A DNA stretch of 64,000 nucleotides from Pantoea endophytica (GCF_002858935.1 NZ_PJRT01000020.1:177767-241766), one strand, 5' to 3'. Numbered from the stretch's first letter, positions 48,224 through 57,209 are shown. The notes: generated by a model from the letters alone, not told the origin. Numbers and translations: made by a program.

Positions 48224-51200
48224 ATGGCGAATAACAGTATTAATGAAATTAAAGAAATGAAAATCAGTACTATTACCGACAGAAATTTTGGTTGGAAAGA
48301 TATACAAGTCGATCTCAAAGATGCCGGTGGTCGTGTTGAAATTCTTATTGATGGTGTGGTTTACAAAGCACCTATCGATGAAAATGGTAAGTGGTCTTTC
48401 ACACCGCCAGCGGGCTGGGACGAAGGCTTACATACCGTGCAGGTGATCACCCTCGATAAAGCGGGTAACCGCTCACCATCAAATTCAAATTCCTTTATTG
48501 TTAATCTGGATACCCAGGCCCCAGAAGCGCCAGAAATCTGGCGTGTGGTAGACAACACTGGCAGCAATAAAGGTAATTTGAATCCGGGCGAAATCACCGA
48601 CGAACACAAGCCAGTCATTTCAGGCGTAGCGGAGCCGGGCGCGATCGTTTACCTGTATGACAACGGTGGAAAAGATCCGATTGCGTCAGTCAAAGCCAAT
48701 AGCATGGGGGCATGGACCATCACTCCAGAATTGGCTGATGGCGAACACAGCCTGACGGTAGTGGCTAAAGATGCGGGTAAACACGAAAGCCCAGCCTCTG
48801 CGCCATTCGTCGTCGTGGTTGAAGCGGGCGCGGTGGTCAAAGCCGAAGGCCCAACTTCAGAGTTGCAACAATCTGGAGAGTCAGTAGCTGATACGCATGA
48901 TTTCGGCACATTTAAAAATGGCTGGGAGTCATATACCAAAAAGAACTACATTGATTACTCCGGTAAAGTTGAAGCGAATGCGGAAATTCAAGTTACCTTG
49001 AACAATGAAACGTATGTTCTTCGTGCTGACAATGAAGGCAACTGGAGCTTCAAATCCGAAGAGTTGCCAGATGGGATTTATTATTTTCAGACACGCGTTC
49101 GTGACAACGCTCATAACTGGGGTGCTCCAACTCAAATCATTCTGCATGTTGAAGCCGAAGCACCTGAAGCGCCGCAAATCCTGCGCGTCATTGACGATGA
49201 AGGGAATGTTGACCACTTAACTTCGGGTCAATACACCGACGATAAAAACCCAACGCTGTCTGGCGTGGCTAAGCCAGGCTCGCTGGTCTTCATTTACGGT
49301 GCGGATTCAGCACCGATCGGCAGCGTGAAAGCAGGTGGCGATGGCCGTTGGAGCTTCACACCGGAACTGACCACGGATGACACCTATATCTTCAACGTGG
49401 CGTATCAGGATCGCTACGGTCGTATGAGTCCGAAATCAGACAACTTCATCCTGAAACTGGATGCTACTGCACCTGAAGCGCCTTCACTGGAAGGTGTTTA
49501 CGATGACGTAGGCCGCGTAACCGGTGAGCTGAAATCAGGCGATACCACTGACGACACCACCCTGTCGCTGTCGGGTAAAGCGGATGCCGGTTCCATTGTA
49601 CGTATCTGGGATGGTGAAAAAGTAGTTGCAACCGTTATTGCCAACTCACGTGGTGAATGGTCTTACGAACTGGATGTCGCCGAGGGCAAACATGCACTGC
49701 GCGTAGATTCCGTCTCCAAAGGTGGTGCTGCTTCTGCTCCATCAGAAGAGTTCATTGTGATTGTTGATACCCAAACGCTGCCTCCGGCACAGATCGAAGA
49801 GATCGTTGCCAACAACGGTGCAGAAGAGCGTCCGCTGGTGAGCGGTGATGCTACCAACGATGATACCCCAGTGCTGCGCGGTTCAGGTGAAGAGGGTGAA
49901 ATTGTTTATGTTTACGATAAAGATAAAGTCATTGGTTCTGCTACCGTAGGCAAAGATGGCAAATGGGAAATCGAGCTTGATCCACTGGAAGAAGGTTCGC
50001 ATGAGCTGAAGATCAAAATCGAAGATCCAAAAACCGGCAAAAGTTCAGACTTCTCAGATCCGGTCACCATCGTGGTGGATTTGACTGCACCTGAAAAACC
50101 GGTTGCTCCGGGCATTATCGATAACACCGGTGATGAGCAGGGCGTCATCCAGCCAGGCACGCCAACCGACGAAACCCAGCCGGAGTTCACCGGTGGCGGT
50201 GCTACGCCGGGCGACGTTGTGGAAATCATCATCATTGATAAAGATGGAAAAGAGCAGGTCATTGGTAGCGGCGTAGTCGACGAGAAAGGTGATTGGACCG
50301 TCACCCCAACCGATCCAATCGGTGATGGTGAGTACGACGTGGTGGTTGAAATTACCGATCCGGCGGGCAACACCTCCGATCGTTCCGATCCAATTGAACT
50401 GATTATCGATACCAAAATGCCGGGCGAAATCAAGGACTTCGAATTGTGGGATGACGTAGGTGCAATTACCGGTCAGATCCTCGATGGCGGCGTAACTGAT
50501 GATAAATCGCCAACCGTGCGCGGTACCGGTGAAAACGGGTCTAAAGTCATTATCTATGATGGCGATAAGCAGATCGGTTCAGCAACCGTGGTTGATGGGA
50601 AATGGAGTTTTGATCTGCCTGCTCTGACGGAAGGTGCGCACAATATCCGCGTTCAACCTGTCAGCGCTTCAGGTGTGAAAGGCCCTATCAATGACGGCAT
50701 CAACTTTGATGTGGATCTGACCGCGCCTCAGGCTGGTACATACACCGGTGGTACGTTCATTGACGTTGATGGCTATCCTCGTCCAATTGTTCCTGATATC
50801 AACGGTCAGGTCATGAAGCTGAACGGTACCGGTAAAGAAGATGGCACCGTGGTAGTGGTCTATGGCGATGCGGCGCGTACCGAAATCATCGGCAGCGCGG
50901 TGGTGACCAACGGCAAATGGACACTGGATACCAAAGAACTGGCTGAAGGTAGCTACCATATCTCCTTCGGTTACCGTGACGCGGCGGGTAATGAAGTGGC
51001 CGGTGAAGAATCGTTCGATGTGAACGTCGACGTTACTCCACCAGAGCCTATCGATCCAGGCGACCTGTTCCCAGACTCATTCAACGAAGCGCTGATGAGC
51101 ATGTCACTGACGGATATTCTGTCCATGAGCGATGACTCGTTATTCATCGACAACGGTAAAACGCAGTTGATGATTTCGGATTCTGCGCAGGAAGTGACCT

Positions 51201-51358
51201 TGCAAGACATCCTGCCGGAAGGTGAAGACGTGAATAACTGGAGCCAGGCAAATGGCACCGTAACCGTGGCAGGCGTTGAATATAACGTTTACCAGAACAA
51301 CGGTGGTGATGCTGAAGTGATGGTTCCACAGCACCTGCTGCAGGAACAACAGCACTAA
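48224..51358 (+). CDS. Ig-repeat protein with type I secretion-like C terminus
   Basis: 1044 residues made of nine Ig-like domains with boundaries near 97, 205-235, 309, 414, 515, 620, 730, 832 and 938; each ends in a VDxTAPE/KP-type linker and carries a D(E/D)xxP(T/V)xxGxGExGSxVxI(Y/W)D core. No Sec signal, no BapA prefix and no membrane segment. The last 105 residues start PPEPIDPGDLFPD and run LTDILSMSDDSLFIDNG, then VTLQDILPEGEDVNNW and TVTVAGVEYNVYQ, the type of C-terminal tail found on type I-secreted Ig adhesins. Secretion would need a transporter encoded elsewhere plus TolC. Adhesin role is inferred. Confidence 0.82.
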   Translation: MANNSINEIKEMKISTITDRNFGWKDIQVDLKDAGGRVEILIDGVVYKAPIDENGKWSFTPPAGWDEGLHTVQVITLDKAGNRSPSNSNSFIVNLDTQAPEAPEIWRVVDNTGSNKGNLNPGEITDEHKPVISGVAEPGAIVYLYDNGGKDPIASVKANSMGAWTITPELADGEHSLTVVAKDAGKHESPASAPFVVVVEAGAVVKAEGPTSELQQSGESVADTHDFGTFKNGWESYTKKNYIDYSGKVEANAEIQVTLNNETYVLRADNEGNWSFKSEELPDGIYYFQTRVRDNAHNWGAPTQIILHVEAEAPEAPQILRVIDDEGNVDHLTSGQYTDDKNPTLSGVAKPGSLVFIYGADSAPIGSVKAGGDGRWSFTPELTTDDTYIFNVAYQDRYGRMSPKSDNFILKLDATAPEAPSLEGVYDDVGRVTGELKSGDTTDDTTLSLSGKADAGSIVRIWDGEKVVATVIANSRGEWSYELDVAEGKHALRVDSVSKGGAASAPSEEFIVIVDTQTLPPAQIEEIVANNGAEERPLVSGDATNDDTPVLRGSGEEGEIVYVYDKDKVIGSATVGKDGKWEIELDPLEEGSHELKIKIEDPKTGKSSDFSDPVTIVVDLTAPEKPVAPGIIDNTGDEQGVIQPGTPTDETQPEFTGGGATPGDVVEIIIIDKDGKEQVIGSGVVDEKGDWTVTPTDPIGDGEYDVVVEITDPAGNTSDRSDPIELIIDTKMPGEIKDFELWDDVGAITGQILDGGVTDDKSPTVRGTGENGSKVIIYDGDKQIGSATVVDGKWSFDLPALTEGAHNIRVQPVSASGVKGPINDGINFDVDLTAPQAGTYTGGTFIDVDGYPRPIVPDINGQVMKLNGTGKEDGTVVVVYGDAARTEIIGSAVVTNGKWTLDTKELAEGSYHISFGYRDAAGNEVAGEESFDVNVDVTPPEPIDPGDLFPDSFNEALMSMSLTDILSMSDDSLFIDNGKTQLMISDSAQEVTLQDILPEGEDVNNWSQANGTVTVAGVEYNVYQNNGGDAEVMVPQHLLQEQQH

Positions 51359-51378
51359 TTTCTGATTAGCTGCGAAAC

Positions 51379-51410
51379 AAAAGCCCCGATCGTAAGACCG
51401 GGGCTTTTTC
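51379..51410 (+). terminator. Terminator after second Ig-repeat gene
   Basis: AAGCCCCG (51381-51388), loop, CGGGGCTT (51399-51406), TTTTT. It marks the right end of the accessory island before ygiN. Confidence 0.9.
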
Positions 51411-51441
51411 TATGCATGATGATGAACGAGAAAAAATCGGC

Positions 51442-51750
51442 TTACTTAGCCGCTTCCAGCACCAGGATCTTGACATCGACCACTTCATCTTTAATCAACG
51501 CGCGATGCGCATCCATGTGTGGCATCTGCTGATGCTGCTCCAGATGACGCAGTGATTCCCACAGCTCCAGCATGAAAATGGAATCGGGTGAATTCTGTTT
51601 CCACGGCACTTGCGCCTGATGATCAACTAATGCGTCATATTGATGGCAGCCATCTTCTTCCAGCACGGTAGGAATCAGCTGATTAATCGCATCCAAAACC
51701 ACCTGGCGACGGCCCGGTTTGACACAAATCTCTGCAACGACGGTTAACAT
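51442..51750 (-). CDS. ygiN: Quinol monooxygenase YgiN
   Basis: 102-residue ABM-fold (dimeric ferredoxin-like) monooxygenase. MLTVVAEICVKPGRRQVVLDAINQL and FMLELWESLRHLEQH are family marks. The ATG at 51750 is conserved; the reading from 51789 is not. E. coli YgiN oxidises menadiol and forms a quinone cycle with MdaB, encoded just upstream in the same operon. E. coli has ygiN beside parE, so the Ig-repeat island interrupts that pair here. Confidence 0.95.
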   Translation of the reverse strand: MLTVVAEICVKPGRRQVVLDAINQLIPTVLEEDGCHQYDALVDHQAQVPWKQNSPDSIFMLELWESLRHLEQHQQMPHMDAHRALIKDEVVDVKILVLEAAK

Positions 51751-51781
51751 AGTGCTTCCTCTTTTCCCTGGGTGCTTACAG

Positions 51782-52360
51782 TTAAGCAAAGATCTGGCTG
51801 AGATGAGTCCGATAACGTTCGATATCGCGCGGTACGTCCGGCATTTTAATCACGTCGTTACAGATAAAGGTCGGCAAACCTTCCATACCGAGGAACTGGT
51901 TGGCCTTGTGGAAGTGCAGATACAAACCGTCCACGCCCACGCCTTCAAAAAACTGCTCGGGATCGTTAAAGGCTTCCAGCGGAGCGTTCCAGGTCAATGA
52001 CAGCATGTATTTCTTACCCTGAATCAGGCCGCCGGAGCCGTATTTTTTACCGGCATCGCTGCGTGTGCGGCCATCGCTGGCATACAGTGAACCGTGACCT
52101 TCGGTGAAGACATCATCGATATACTTTTTTACTGTCCACGGCTCGCCCATCCACCAGCCGGGCATTTGATAGATCACCACATCGCTGTCGAGGTATTTCT
52201 GCACTTCTTCTGCCACGTTGTAGTCGCTATCGGCAATCGTTACCTGTACCTGATGACCAAGATCGCGCAACTGGCTGGCTGCGACGTCAGTTAAGGTATG
52301 GTTCAGTTCGCCTTTCGAATGGGCGAAGGTTTTGCCACCATCGATAATTAAAAAGTTCAT
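51782..52360 (-). CDS. mdaB: NADPH:quinone reductase MdaB
   Basis: 192 residues (E. coli 193). Flavodoxin-like FAD enzyme giving two-electron quinone reduction, which avoids semiquinone radicals. Motifs: MNFLIIDGGKTFAHSKGELN, MPGWWMGEPWTVKKYIDDVF and the GKKYGSGGLIQGKKYMLS stretch. First gene of the mdaB-ygiN operon; divergent from the PheC-like gene. Confidence 0.97.
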   Translation of the reverse strand: MNFLIIDGGKTFAHSKGELNHTLTDVAASQLRDLGHQVQVTIADSDYNVAEEVQKYLDSDVVIYQMPGWWMGEPWTVKKYIDDVFTEGHGSLYASDGRTRSDAGKKYGSGGLIQGKKYMLSLTWNAPLEAFNDPEQFFEGVGVDGLYLHFHKANQFLGMEGLPTFICNDVIKMPDVPRDIERYRTHLSQIFA

Positions 52361-52523
52361 GTCATCCGCTCCGTTTCTCGTTGATGCCGCACACTCTACG
52401 CGCGCGCAGCAGCGAGAAAAATGCGTGATCGATCACAACACTTTTGCTAATAAAGCAATAATACGCAGGGTTATGAAACAATCCGTGAGCAAACCAACAT
52501 CAACTCCCATAAAAGAAGAAAAC

Positions 52524-53288
52524 ATGAAAACCGCGATACTGAGTGCATTACTTATGGTGACGGGCGCTGCTCAGGCGCAATCCCACCTCGATGACATCCG
52601 CGCAAGCAAAACCTTAAAAGTCTGTACTACCGGTGATTACAAGCCATATAGCTATTTGCGCAGCGATGGCCAATACGAAGGATTGGATATCAGCATGGCG
52701 CAATCGCTGGCGGCAAGTCTGGGCGCAAAAGTGCAGTGGGTGCCAACCACATGGAAAACCCTGAGCGATGATTTTGTGGCCAAGCAGTGTGATATCGCAT
52801 TGGGCGGCGTATCAGTCACCCTCAAGCGTCAGCAGATCGCCTGGTTTGCTCAGCCGCTCGGTGTCGATGGAAAAATTCCACTGGTGCGCTGTGCTGATAA
52901 AGCGAAATATCAGACGGTTGAACAGATTAACAAGGCGAGCGTGCGCGTGATCGAACCGGCGGGCGGCACTAACGAAGCCTTCGTGCACAGCCATCTGCCG
53001 CAGGCAACGCTGCAGCTGGCTGACAATGTGGGGATTTTCCAGCAGTTGGTGGATAACAAAGCGGACGTAATGATCACCGATGCGTCTGAAGCGCTGTTCC
53101 AGCAGCAGCATTATCCCGCGCTGTGCGCCATCAATCCGGACAAACCGATGCAGTACGGCGAGAAGGCCTACATGATCCCGCGCGATGATATGAGCTGGAA
53201 GTTGTATGTCGATCAGTGGCTGCATCTCAGCACCGCCACCGGCGAATACGCGCAGATTGCTAAACAATGGTTGGGTGCGACTAAATAA
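52524..53288 (+). CDS. PheC-like periplasmic cyclohexadienyl dehydratase
   Basis: 254 residues from ATG 52524, with a signal peptide (1-19, GAAQAQ). Solute-binding-protein fold. It resembles Pseudomonas PheC closely: TTGDYKPYSYLRSDGQYEGLDISMAQ, FQ/YQT-EQI followed by the GGTNEAF motif, DNVGIFQQLVDNKADVMITDASEA, and a C-terminal YVDQWLHLS. PheC converts prephenate to phenylpyruvate and arogenate to phenylalanine in the periplasm. The GGTNE loop near the active site is kept, which favours an enzyme over an amino-acid binder. No ABC permease genes adjoin, again favouring an enzyme. Not part of the E. coli gene set here. Confidence 0.78.
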   Translation: MKTAILSALLMVTGAAQAQSHLDDIRASKTLKVCTTGDYKPYSYLRSDGQYEGLDISMAQSLAASLGAKVQWVPTTWKTLSDDFVAKQCDIALGGVSVTLKRQQIAWFAQPLGVDGKIPLVRCADKAKYQTVEQINKASVRVIEPAGGTNEAFVHSHLPQATLQLADNVGIFQQLVDNKADVMITDASEALFQQQHYPALCAINPDKPMQYGEKAYMIPRDDMSWKLYVDQWLHLSTATGEYAQIAKQWLGATK

Positions 53289-53292
53289 CAAA

Positions 53293-53390
53293 AGAGCGCG
53301 ATAAATCGCGCCGCTACAAATATGTGCGCGTGGCTGATTACCATACTTAATATCTGCACATACCGTAGCGGTGCAATTTATTGCGCATTG
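53293..53390. repeat. REP-like inverted repeat pair
   Basis: GCGCGATAAATCGCGCCGCTAC (within 53296-53317) and, reversed, GTAGCGGTGCAATTTATTGCGC (within 53364-53386), with ATATGTGC/GCACATA extending the pairing between them. Each unit is itself a hairpin. It is probably a bacterial interspersed palindromic element and may end the PheC-like transcript. Confidence 0.7.
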
Positions 53391-53426
53391 CCGAGCACGT
53401 TGAAGATGCCAGGCTTACTACTTAAC

Positions 53427-54290
53427 TCAGCGATACAAACTCGCCTTACCCAACCCGCCAAACAGATTCATTTTGTAGCGAATGACTTCCTTCGCCGCCG
53501 CAATGGCATCGGGATAAATCACATTCGGATCCCACCAGGTTTCGCGCGCCAGAATCTCGCGCAGCTTAGCGAAATAGGCGAACTTCATGTCGCTGGAAAT
53601 ATTGATTTTGCCCACGCCCAGCGTCACCGCTTCCGCGATCTCGGCATCCGGATTTGCTGAACCGCCGTGCAGCACCAGCGGAATAGTGGTGCGCTGCGCA
53701 ATGTCTCTGAGGATATGCATCTGCAGCTCAGGCTTCATATCTTTGGGGTAGATGCCGTGCGCGGTGCCAATCGCTACCGCCAGCGTATCCACACCGGTGC
53801 GCTGCACGAAATCCTCTGCCTGCGCCGGTTCGGTGTAGATCACTTTACTCACGCCGCCTTCCACTGAAGTGCCGGTATCGCCGATGGTGCCGAGTTCACC
53901 TTCCACCGAAACGCCCACCGCATGCGCCAGTTTCACCACTTCTTTGGTCAGCGCCACGTTCTCTTCATAAGGCAGCAATGAACCATCGATCATTACTGAG
54001 GTAAAGCCGCATTGAATAGCGCGCAGCACCTGAGCAATGGACGCACCGTGATCGAGGTGGATGGTGAACGGCACTTTGCTTTTCAGCGTGCGCTCGCGCA
54101 CATAGCCAAAGAACTCATCAGTGACAAACTCCAGCTCGCTTGGATGGATGGAAATGATCGCCGGCGTATGGGTAGCTTCAGCTTCTTCAACTACCGCGCG
54201 GATAAAGCAGCTGTCGGCCACATTAAAAGCGCCAATCGCGTAGCGGTGCTCACGAGTCGGTGCCAACATCTCTTTCATTGAAATCAACAT
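53427..54290 (-). CDS. Class II ketose-bisphosphate aldolase (distal copy)
   Basis: 287-residue class II aldolase of the FbaA/GatY/KbaY family. Zinc ligands lie in IHLDHG (about residue 83), GTAHG (about 180) and LHGGS (about 208); VEGELG carries the acidic catalytic region. FNVADSCFIRAVVEEAE is typical of the ketose aldolases found with fructose-type PTS genes. Specific substrate (fructose-, tagatose- or other 1,6-bisphosphate) cannot be told. Last gene of the operon, 128 bases after the second aldolase gene, with a hairpin-rich gap between. Confidence 0.88.
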   Translation of the reverse strand: MLISMKEMLAPTREHRYAIGAFNVADSCFIRAVVEEAEATHTPAIISIHPSELEFVTDEFFGYVRERTLKSKVPFTIHLDHGASIAQVLRAIQCGFTSVMIDGSLLPYEENVALTKEVVKLAHAVGVSVEGELGTIGDTGTSVEGGVSKVIYTEPAQAEDFVQRTGVDTLAVAIGTAHGIYPKDMKPELQMHILRDIAQRTTIPLVLHGGSANPDAEIAEAVTLGVGKINISSDMKFAYFAKLREILARETWWDPNVIYPDAIAAAKEVIRYKMNLFGGLGKASLYR

Positions 54291-54418
54291 GTTAATATTT
54301 CCTCAGCGTGATGTTTACCGGAGCCGACGCATGCGCCGACCCGATAGTGGATATGAATGTAAAATTGATATTGCGACCTTGTGTCGCCATTCATGGCGAA
54401 CACCAACCAACCTGATGA
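54291..54418. repeat. Hairpin-rich gap between aldolase genes
   Basis: Contains TCGCCAT-TC-ATGGCGA near 54385-54400 and the GCATGC-centred dyad CCGACGCATGCGCCG near 54322-54338, both REP-like. They may set the message level of the distal aldolase by blocking exonucleases or by partial termination. Confidence 0.5.
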
Positions 54419-55270
54419 CTAAACCTTGCCCGCCGATCCCGACCAGCTCAGATACTCCGCCACCACTTCGCGGCAGGCGGACTCCATCAGCCCGAGCACA
54501 TCGGCTAACTCAGCGTGAGGATGCTGCTTCAAGGCCTGTTCCACCGCCATTTTTCCGGCATCAAACACCGCCGCGCCGACGTTGATCTTGGCAACGCCAA
54601 ACTCACTAACGCGGCGAATATCCTCAGCGGGCGTGCCCGATCCGCCGTGCAGCGCCAGCGGTCGCGAAGAAACCGCCTGCAACTCCTGCAAGCGCTGAAA
54701 GTCGATCTTTGGCTTCACACCTGCCGGATAAAGCCCGTGTGCGGTGCCAACCGAGATCGCCAGCAGGTCGATATCGGTCTGTTCGATAAACGGCAGCACA
54801 TCGGCCACCTGCGTCATCTTCACTGAGGCATCAGCCAGTTCGTAGGTTGGCGCATCGGCGATATGTCCTAGCTCGCCCTCGACGCACACGCCGGCGGTAT
54901 GCGCCATTTTCACCACGGCGGCGGTCTGGCGAATGTTCTCGGCCAGCGGCTCCGAGGAGGCGTCAATCATTAAGCCGGTAAAACCGGCGCGAAACGCCTG
55001 ACCAATCAGCGGAAAGGCTTTGCCGTGATCGAGTGCCAGCGCCACCGGCACGCTGGCGGTCTCGGCCAGCGCACGCACTAACGGCACCGCGACAGCAGGC
55101 GGGAAGTGCGCGCTGTGTCCCTGATAAACGTTGAGGATCAGCGGAGCACGCTGCTGCTCGGCGGCCTGAATGGCGGCGCGCGCGGTTTCAAGGTTGAAGC
55201 AGTTGATCGCTAACACCGCATAGCGCTGTTGGGCGGCGGCCTGAATCAGGTCGTTCATCATGGCAAACAT
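54419..55270 (-). CDS. Class II ketose-bisphosphate aldolase (proximal copy)
   Basis: 283-residue class II aldolase, paralogous to the downstream one but clearly divergent. Zinc ligands: LALDHG (about residue 82), VGTAHGLYPAG (about 178) and LALHGGSGTP (about 207); VEGELGHIAD is the acidic loop. Directly follows the PTS IIC gene. Two different aldolases in one operon suggest either two substrates or two steps. No 1-phosphofructokinase-type gene is in the operon. Confidence 0.87.
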   Translation of the reverse strand: MFAMMNDLIQAAAQQRYAVLAINCFNLETARAAIQAAEQQRAPLILNVYQGHSAHFPPAVAVPLVRALAETASVPVALALDHGKAFPLIGQAFRAGFTGLMIDASSEPLAENIRQTAAVVKMAHTAGVCVEGELGHIADAPTYELADASVKMTQVADVLPFIEQTDIDLLAISVGTAHGLYPAGVKPKIDFQRLQELQAVSSRPLALHGGSGTPAEDIRRVSEFGVAKINVGAAVFDAGKMAVEQALKQHPHAELADVLGLMESACREVVAEYLSWSGSAGKV

Positions 55271-55279
55271 GGTGGCTCC

Positions 55280-56371
55280 TTATTCCAGAGTGAATTTGAT
55301 CTCTTCATCGCGGACGCCGGGGGCTTCCACGTCATCGAACTCTTCATCCGCCTGCGTCACCGGCTTTTTCAGTACCGACAGCATCACGCCGCACACCGTG
55401 GTGCCGATACCGAGTGCCAAACAGAACAGCCAGGGTTTGGTGAACAGCGGCACCACAAACATGCCGCCGTGCGGCACTGGTGCGCCGACGCCCCACACCA
55501 TAATCAGCCCACCGGCGATGGCGGAGGCCACCACGCAGCTGCCGACCACGCGGAACAGGTCGCGCGCTGCAATCGGAATCACGCCTTCGGTAATCATGCA
55601 GATGCCCATCGGGAAGGCGGCTTTTAGCGCCTCTTTTTCCGCTTTGGTATATTTGTTGCGGCTCAGCAGATAAGAGAGCGTGATGCCGAACGGCGGAATC
55701 ATTGAGCCGACAAACTTCACCGCTTCCGGTCCGTAAATGCCATCAACCAGCATGCCGTCGGCGAACAGCGACATGGTTTTATTCACCGGACCGCCGAAGT
55801 CGAAGGTGGCCATCGCGCCGAGGATCGCGCCCATCACAAATTTCGAACCGCCTTGCATCGACTCCAGCAGGGCAATCAGCGCCTTCTGCAGCCAGACAAT
55901 CGGCTGGCCGATGAAGGTCATCATCAGCAGCCCGGCGATAATGGTGCTCAGCACCGGCAGCACCATAATCGGCATCAAGCCCTGCATCGATTTCGGCAAC
56001 TTAATGGTGCGGCGCAGCAGCAGCACGGTGTAACCGACCAGGAAGCCACCGAAGATGCCGCCGATAAAGCCGGTACCGATCTGCCCGCAGATAAAACCGA
56101 CGATCAGGCCAGGCGCGAAGCCGGGACGATCGGCAATCGAGTAAGCAATCGCCGCGCTGATCAACGGCACAATCAGCCCCATGCCCCAACCGCCGATCTG
56201 ATTCAACATCCACGCGAGGGTGCCGGTCTGTTTACCGACATCCGGCCCGCCGATCACTTGGCCGAGCGCGATGCAGATCCCGGCGGCGACGATCAGCGGG
56301 ATCATCCACGAGATCCCGGTAAGCAAATGCCCTTTGATCTCCTGGCCGTACTGACGTTTGTTGTCACTCAT
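55280..56371 (-). CDS. PTS fructose-family transporter subunit IIC
   Basis: 363-residue integral membrane permease of the fructose-type EIIC family (similar in size to FrwC/FrvB IIC domains). About nine hydrophobic segments; the conserved loop FDFGGPVNKTMSLFADG and the MITEGVIPIAARD segment (the GITEGAIPF-type motif of fructose IIC) line the sugar site. A short acidic C-terminal tail. Works with the separate IIB and IIA proteins just upstream; sugar unknown. Confidence 0.92.
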   Translation of the reverse strand: MSDNKRQYGQEIKGHLLTGISWMIPLIVAAGICIALGQVIGGPDVGKQTGTLAWMLNQIGGWGMGLIVPLISAAIAYSIADRPGFAPGLIVGFICGQIGTGFIGGIFGGFLVGYTVLLLRRTIKLPKSMQGLMPIMVLPVLSTIIAGLLMMTFIGQPIVWLQKALIALLESMQGGSKFVMGAILGAMATFDFGGPVNKTMSLFADGMLVDGIYGPEAVKFVGSMIPPFGITLSYLLSRNKYTKAEKEALKAAFPMGICMITEGVIPIAARDLFRVVGSCVVASAIAGGLIMVWGVGAPVPHGGMFVVPLFTKPWLFCLALGIGTTVCGVMLSVLKKPVTQADEEFDDVEAPGVRDEEIKFTLE

Positions 56372-56382
56372 GATGGATCTCC

Positions 56383-56697
56383 TCAGGCGCGCGCCAGTGA
56401 ATCCGCCACTTTTTCGAGGAATTTCACCGGTGATTTGATCACTACTTCGGTTTTCACTCGCACAATGGGTTTGCCCTGAAAGCGCTCCTCGCCTTTGATC
56501 TTCACGTCAACGGCGAGGATCACCACGTCCGCAGCGGCGATATCTTGCTGCGTCAGCGCCGTTTCGGTGCCGATGGTGCCCTGAGTTTCAACGTGGATGG
56601 TGTGGCCCAGCGCGTGGGCCCCTTTAATCAGTTTTTCGCGCGCAATGTAGGTATGCGCGATGCCTGCCGTGCAGGCCGCTACACAGACGATATTCAT
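56383..56697 (-). CDS. PTS fructose-family subunit IIB
   Basis: 104 residues. The phosphorylated cysteine lies in the CTAGIAHTYIA motif (Cys9), diagnostic of fructose-type IIB. It passes phosphate from IIA to sugar bound in IIC. A stand-alone protein, 11 bases before IIC. Confidence 0.95.
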   Translation of the reverse strand: MNIVCVAACTAGIAHTYIAREKLIKGAHALGHTIHVETQGTIGTETALTQQDIAAADVVILAVDVKIKGEERFQGKPIVRVKTEVVIKSPVKFLEKVADSLARA

Positions 56698-56721
56698 GTG
56701 TCACCTCAGAGAGTTAGGGTG

Positions 56722-57192
56722 TTAACAGAGGTCGGTTTCGGCGTACTGACTAAACAGCCGGATGATATTGCTGGCATCGTTTTCCACCAGCAGTTGGGCT
56801 ATCACCTCATCATCGGCCAGCGCACTGGCCACCTGCGACAACAGGCGAATATGGGTGGTGTTCTGATCTTCCAGTCGCACCGCGAACAGGATGATGCAGC
56901 GCACCTGGCTGCCATCGAGCGTTTCCCACGGAATGTCGTGTTGGGTGCGGCCGATGGCGAGCGTGGTTTGTTTCACCGCGGCGGATTTACCGTGCGGGAT
57001 GGCGATATGATTTTCGAAGCCGGTGGAACCTTCAGCTTCCCGCAGCCAGACGTCTTCAATAAAGGCAGCGCGGTCGCTGATGGCGCCGTCGTGGTAGAGC
57101 AAATCGGTGAGCTCATGAATCGCTTGCTCTTTGGTGGTGGCGGTCAGCGCCAGGTTAACGCGGCGTGGCGTCAGAATGCGCGAAATATCCAT
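56722..57192 (-). CDS. PTS fructose-family subunit IIA
   Basis: 156 residues from ATG 57192, which has GAGGA upstream; the TTG two codons earlier is rejected. IIA of the mannitol-fructose (Ntr) type, with the phospho-histidine in HIAIPHGKSAAVK (His67). It takes phosphate from HPr and may also signal to the PRD regulator just upstream. Confidence 0.93.
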   Translation of the reverse strand: MDISRILTPRRVNLALTATTKEQAIHELTDLLYHDGAISDRAAFIEDVWLREAEGSTGFENHIAIPHGKSAAVKQTTLAIGRTQHDIPWETLDGSQVRCIILFAVRLEDQNTTHIRLLSQVASALADDEVIAQLLVENDASNIIRLFSQYAETDLC

Positions 57193-57209
57193 GATCAATC
57201 CTCATTCAA

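Noticed and set aside
44873..51358. CRISPR-like or simple tandem DNA repeats in the Ig genes
   Set aside because: The repetition is at protein level with about 100-residue periods and diverged DNA; there are no short identical repeats with spacers.
52332..52523. Longer start for the PheC-like protein
   Set aside because: The added residues overlap the mdaB start and promoter and would mask the signal peptide that begins at 52524.
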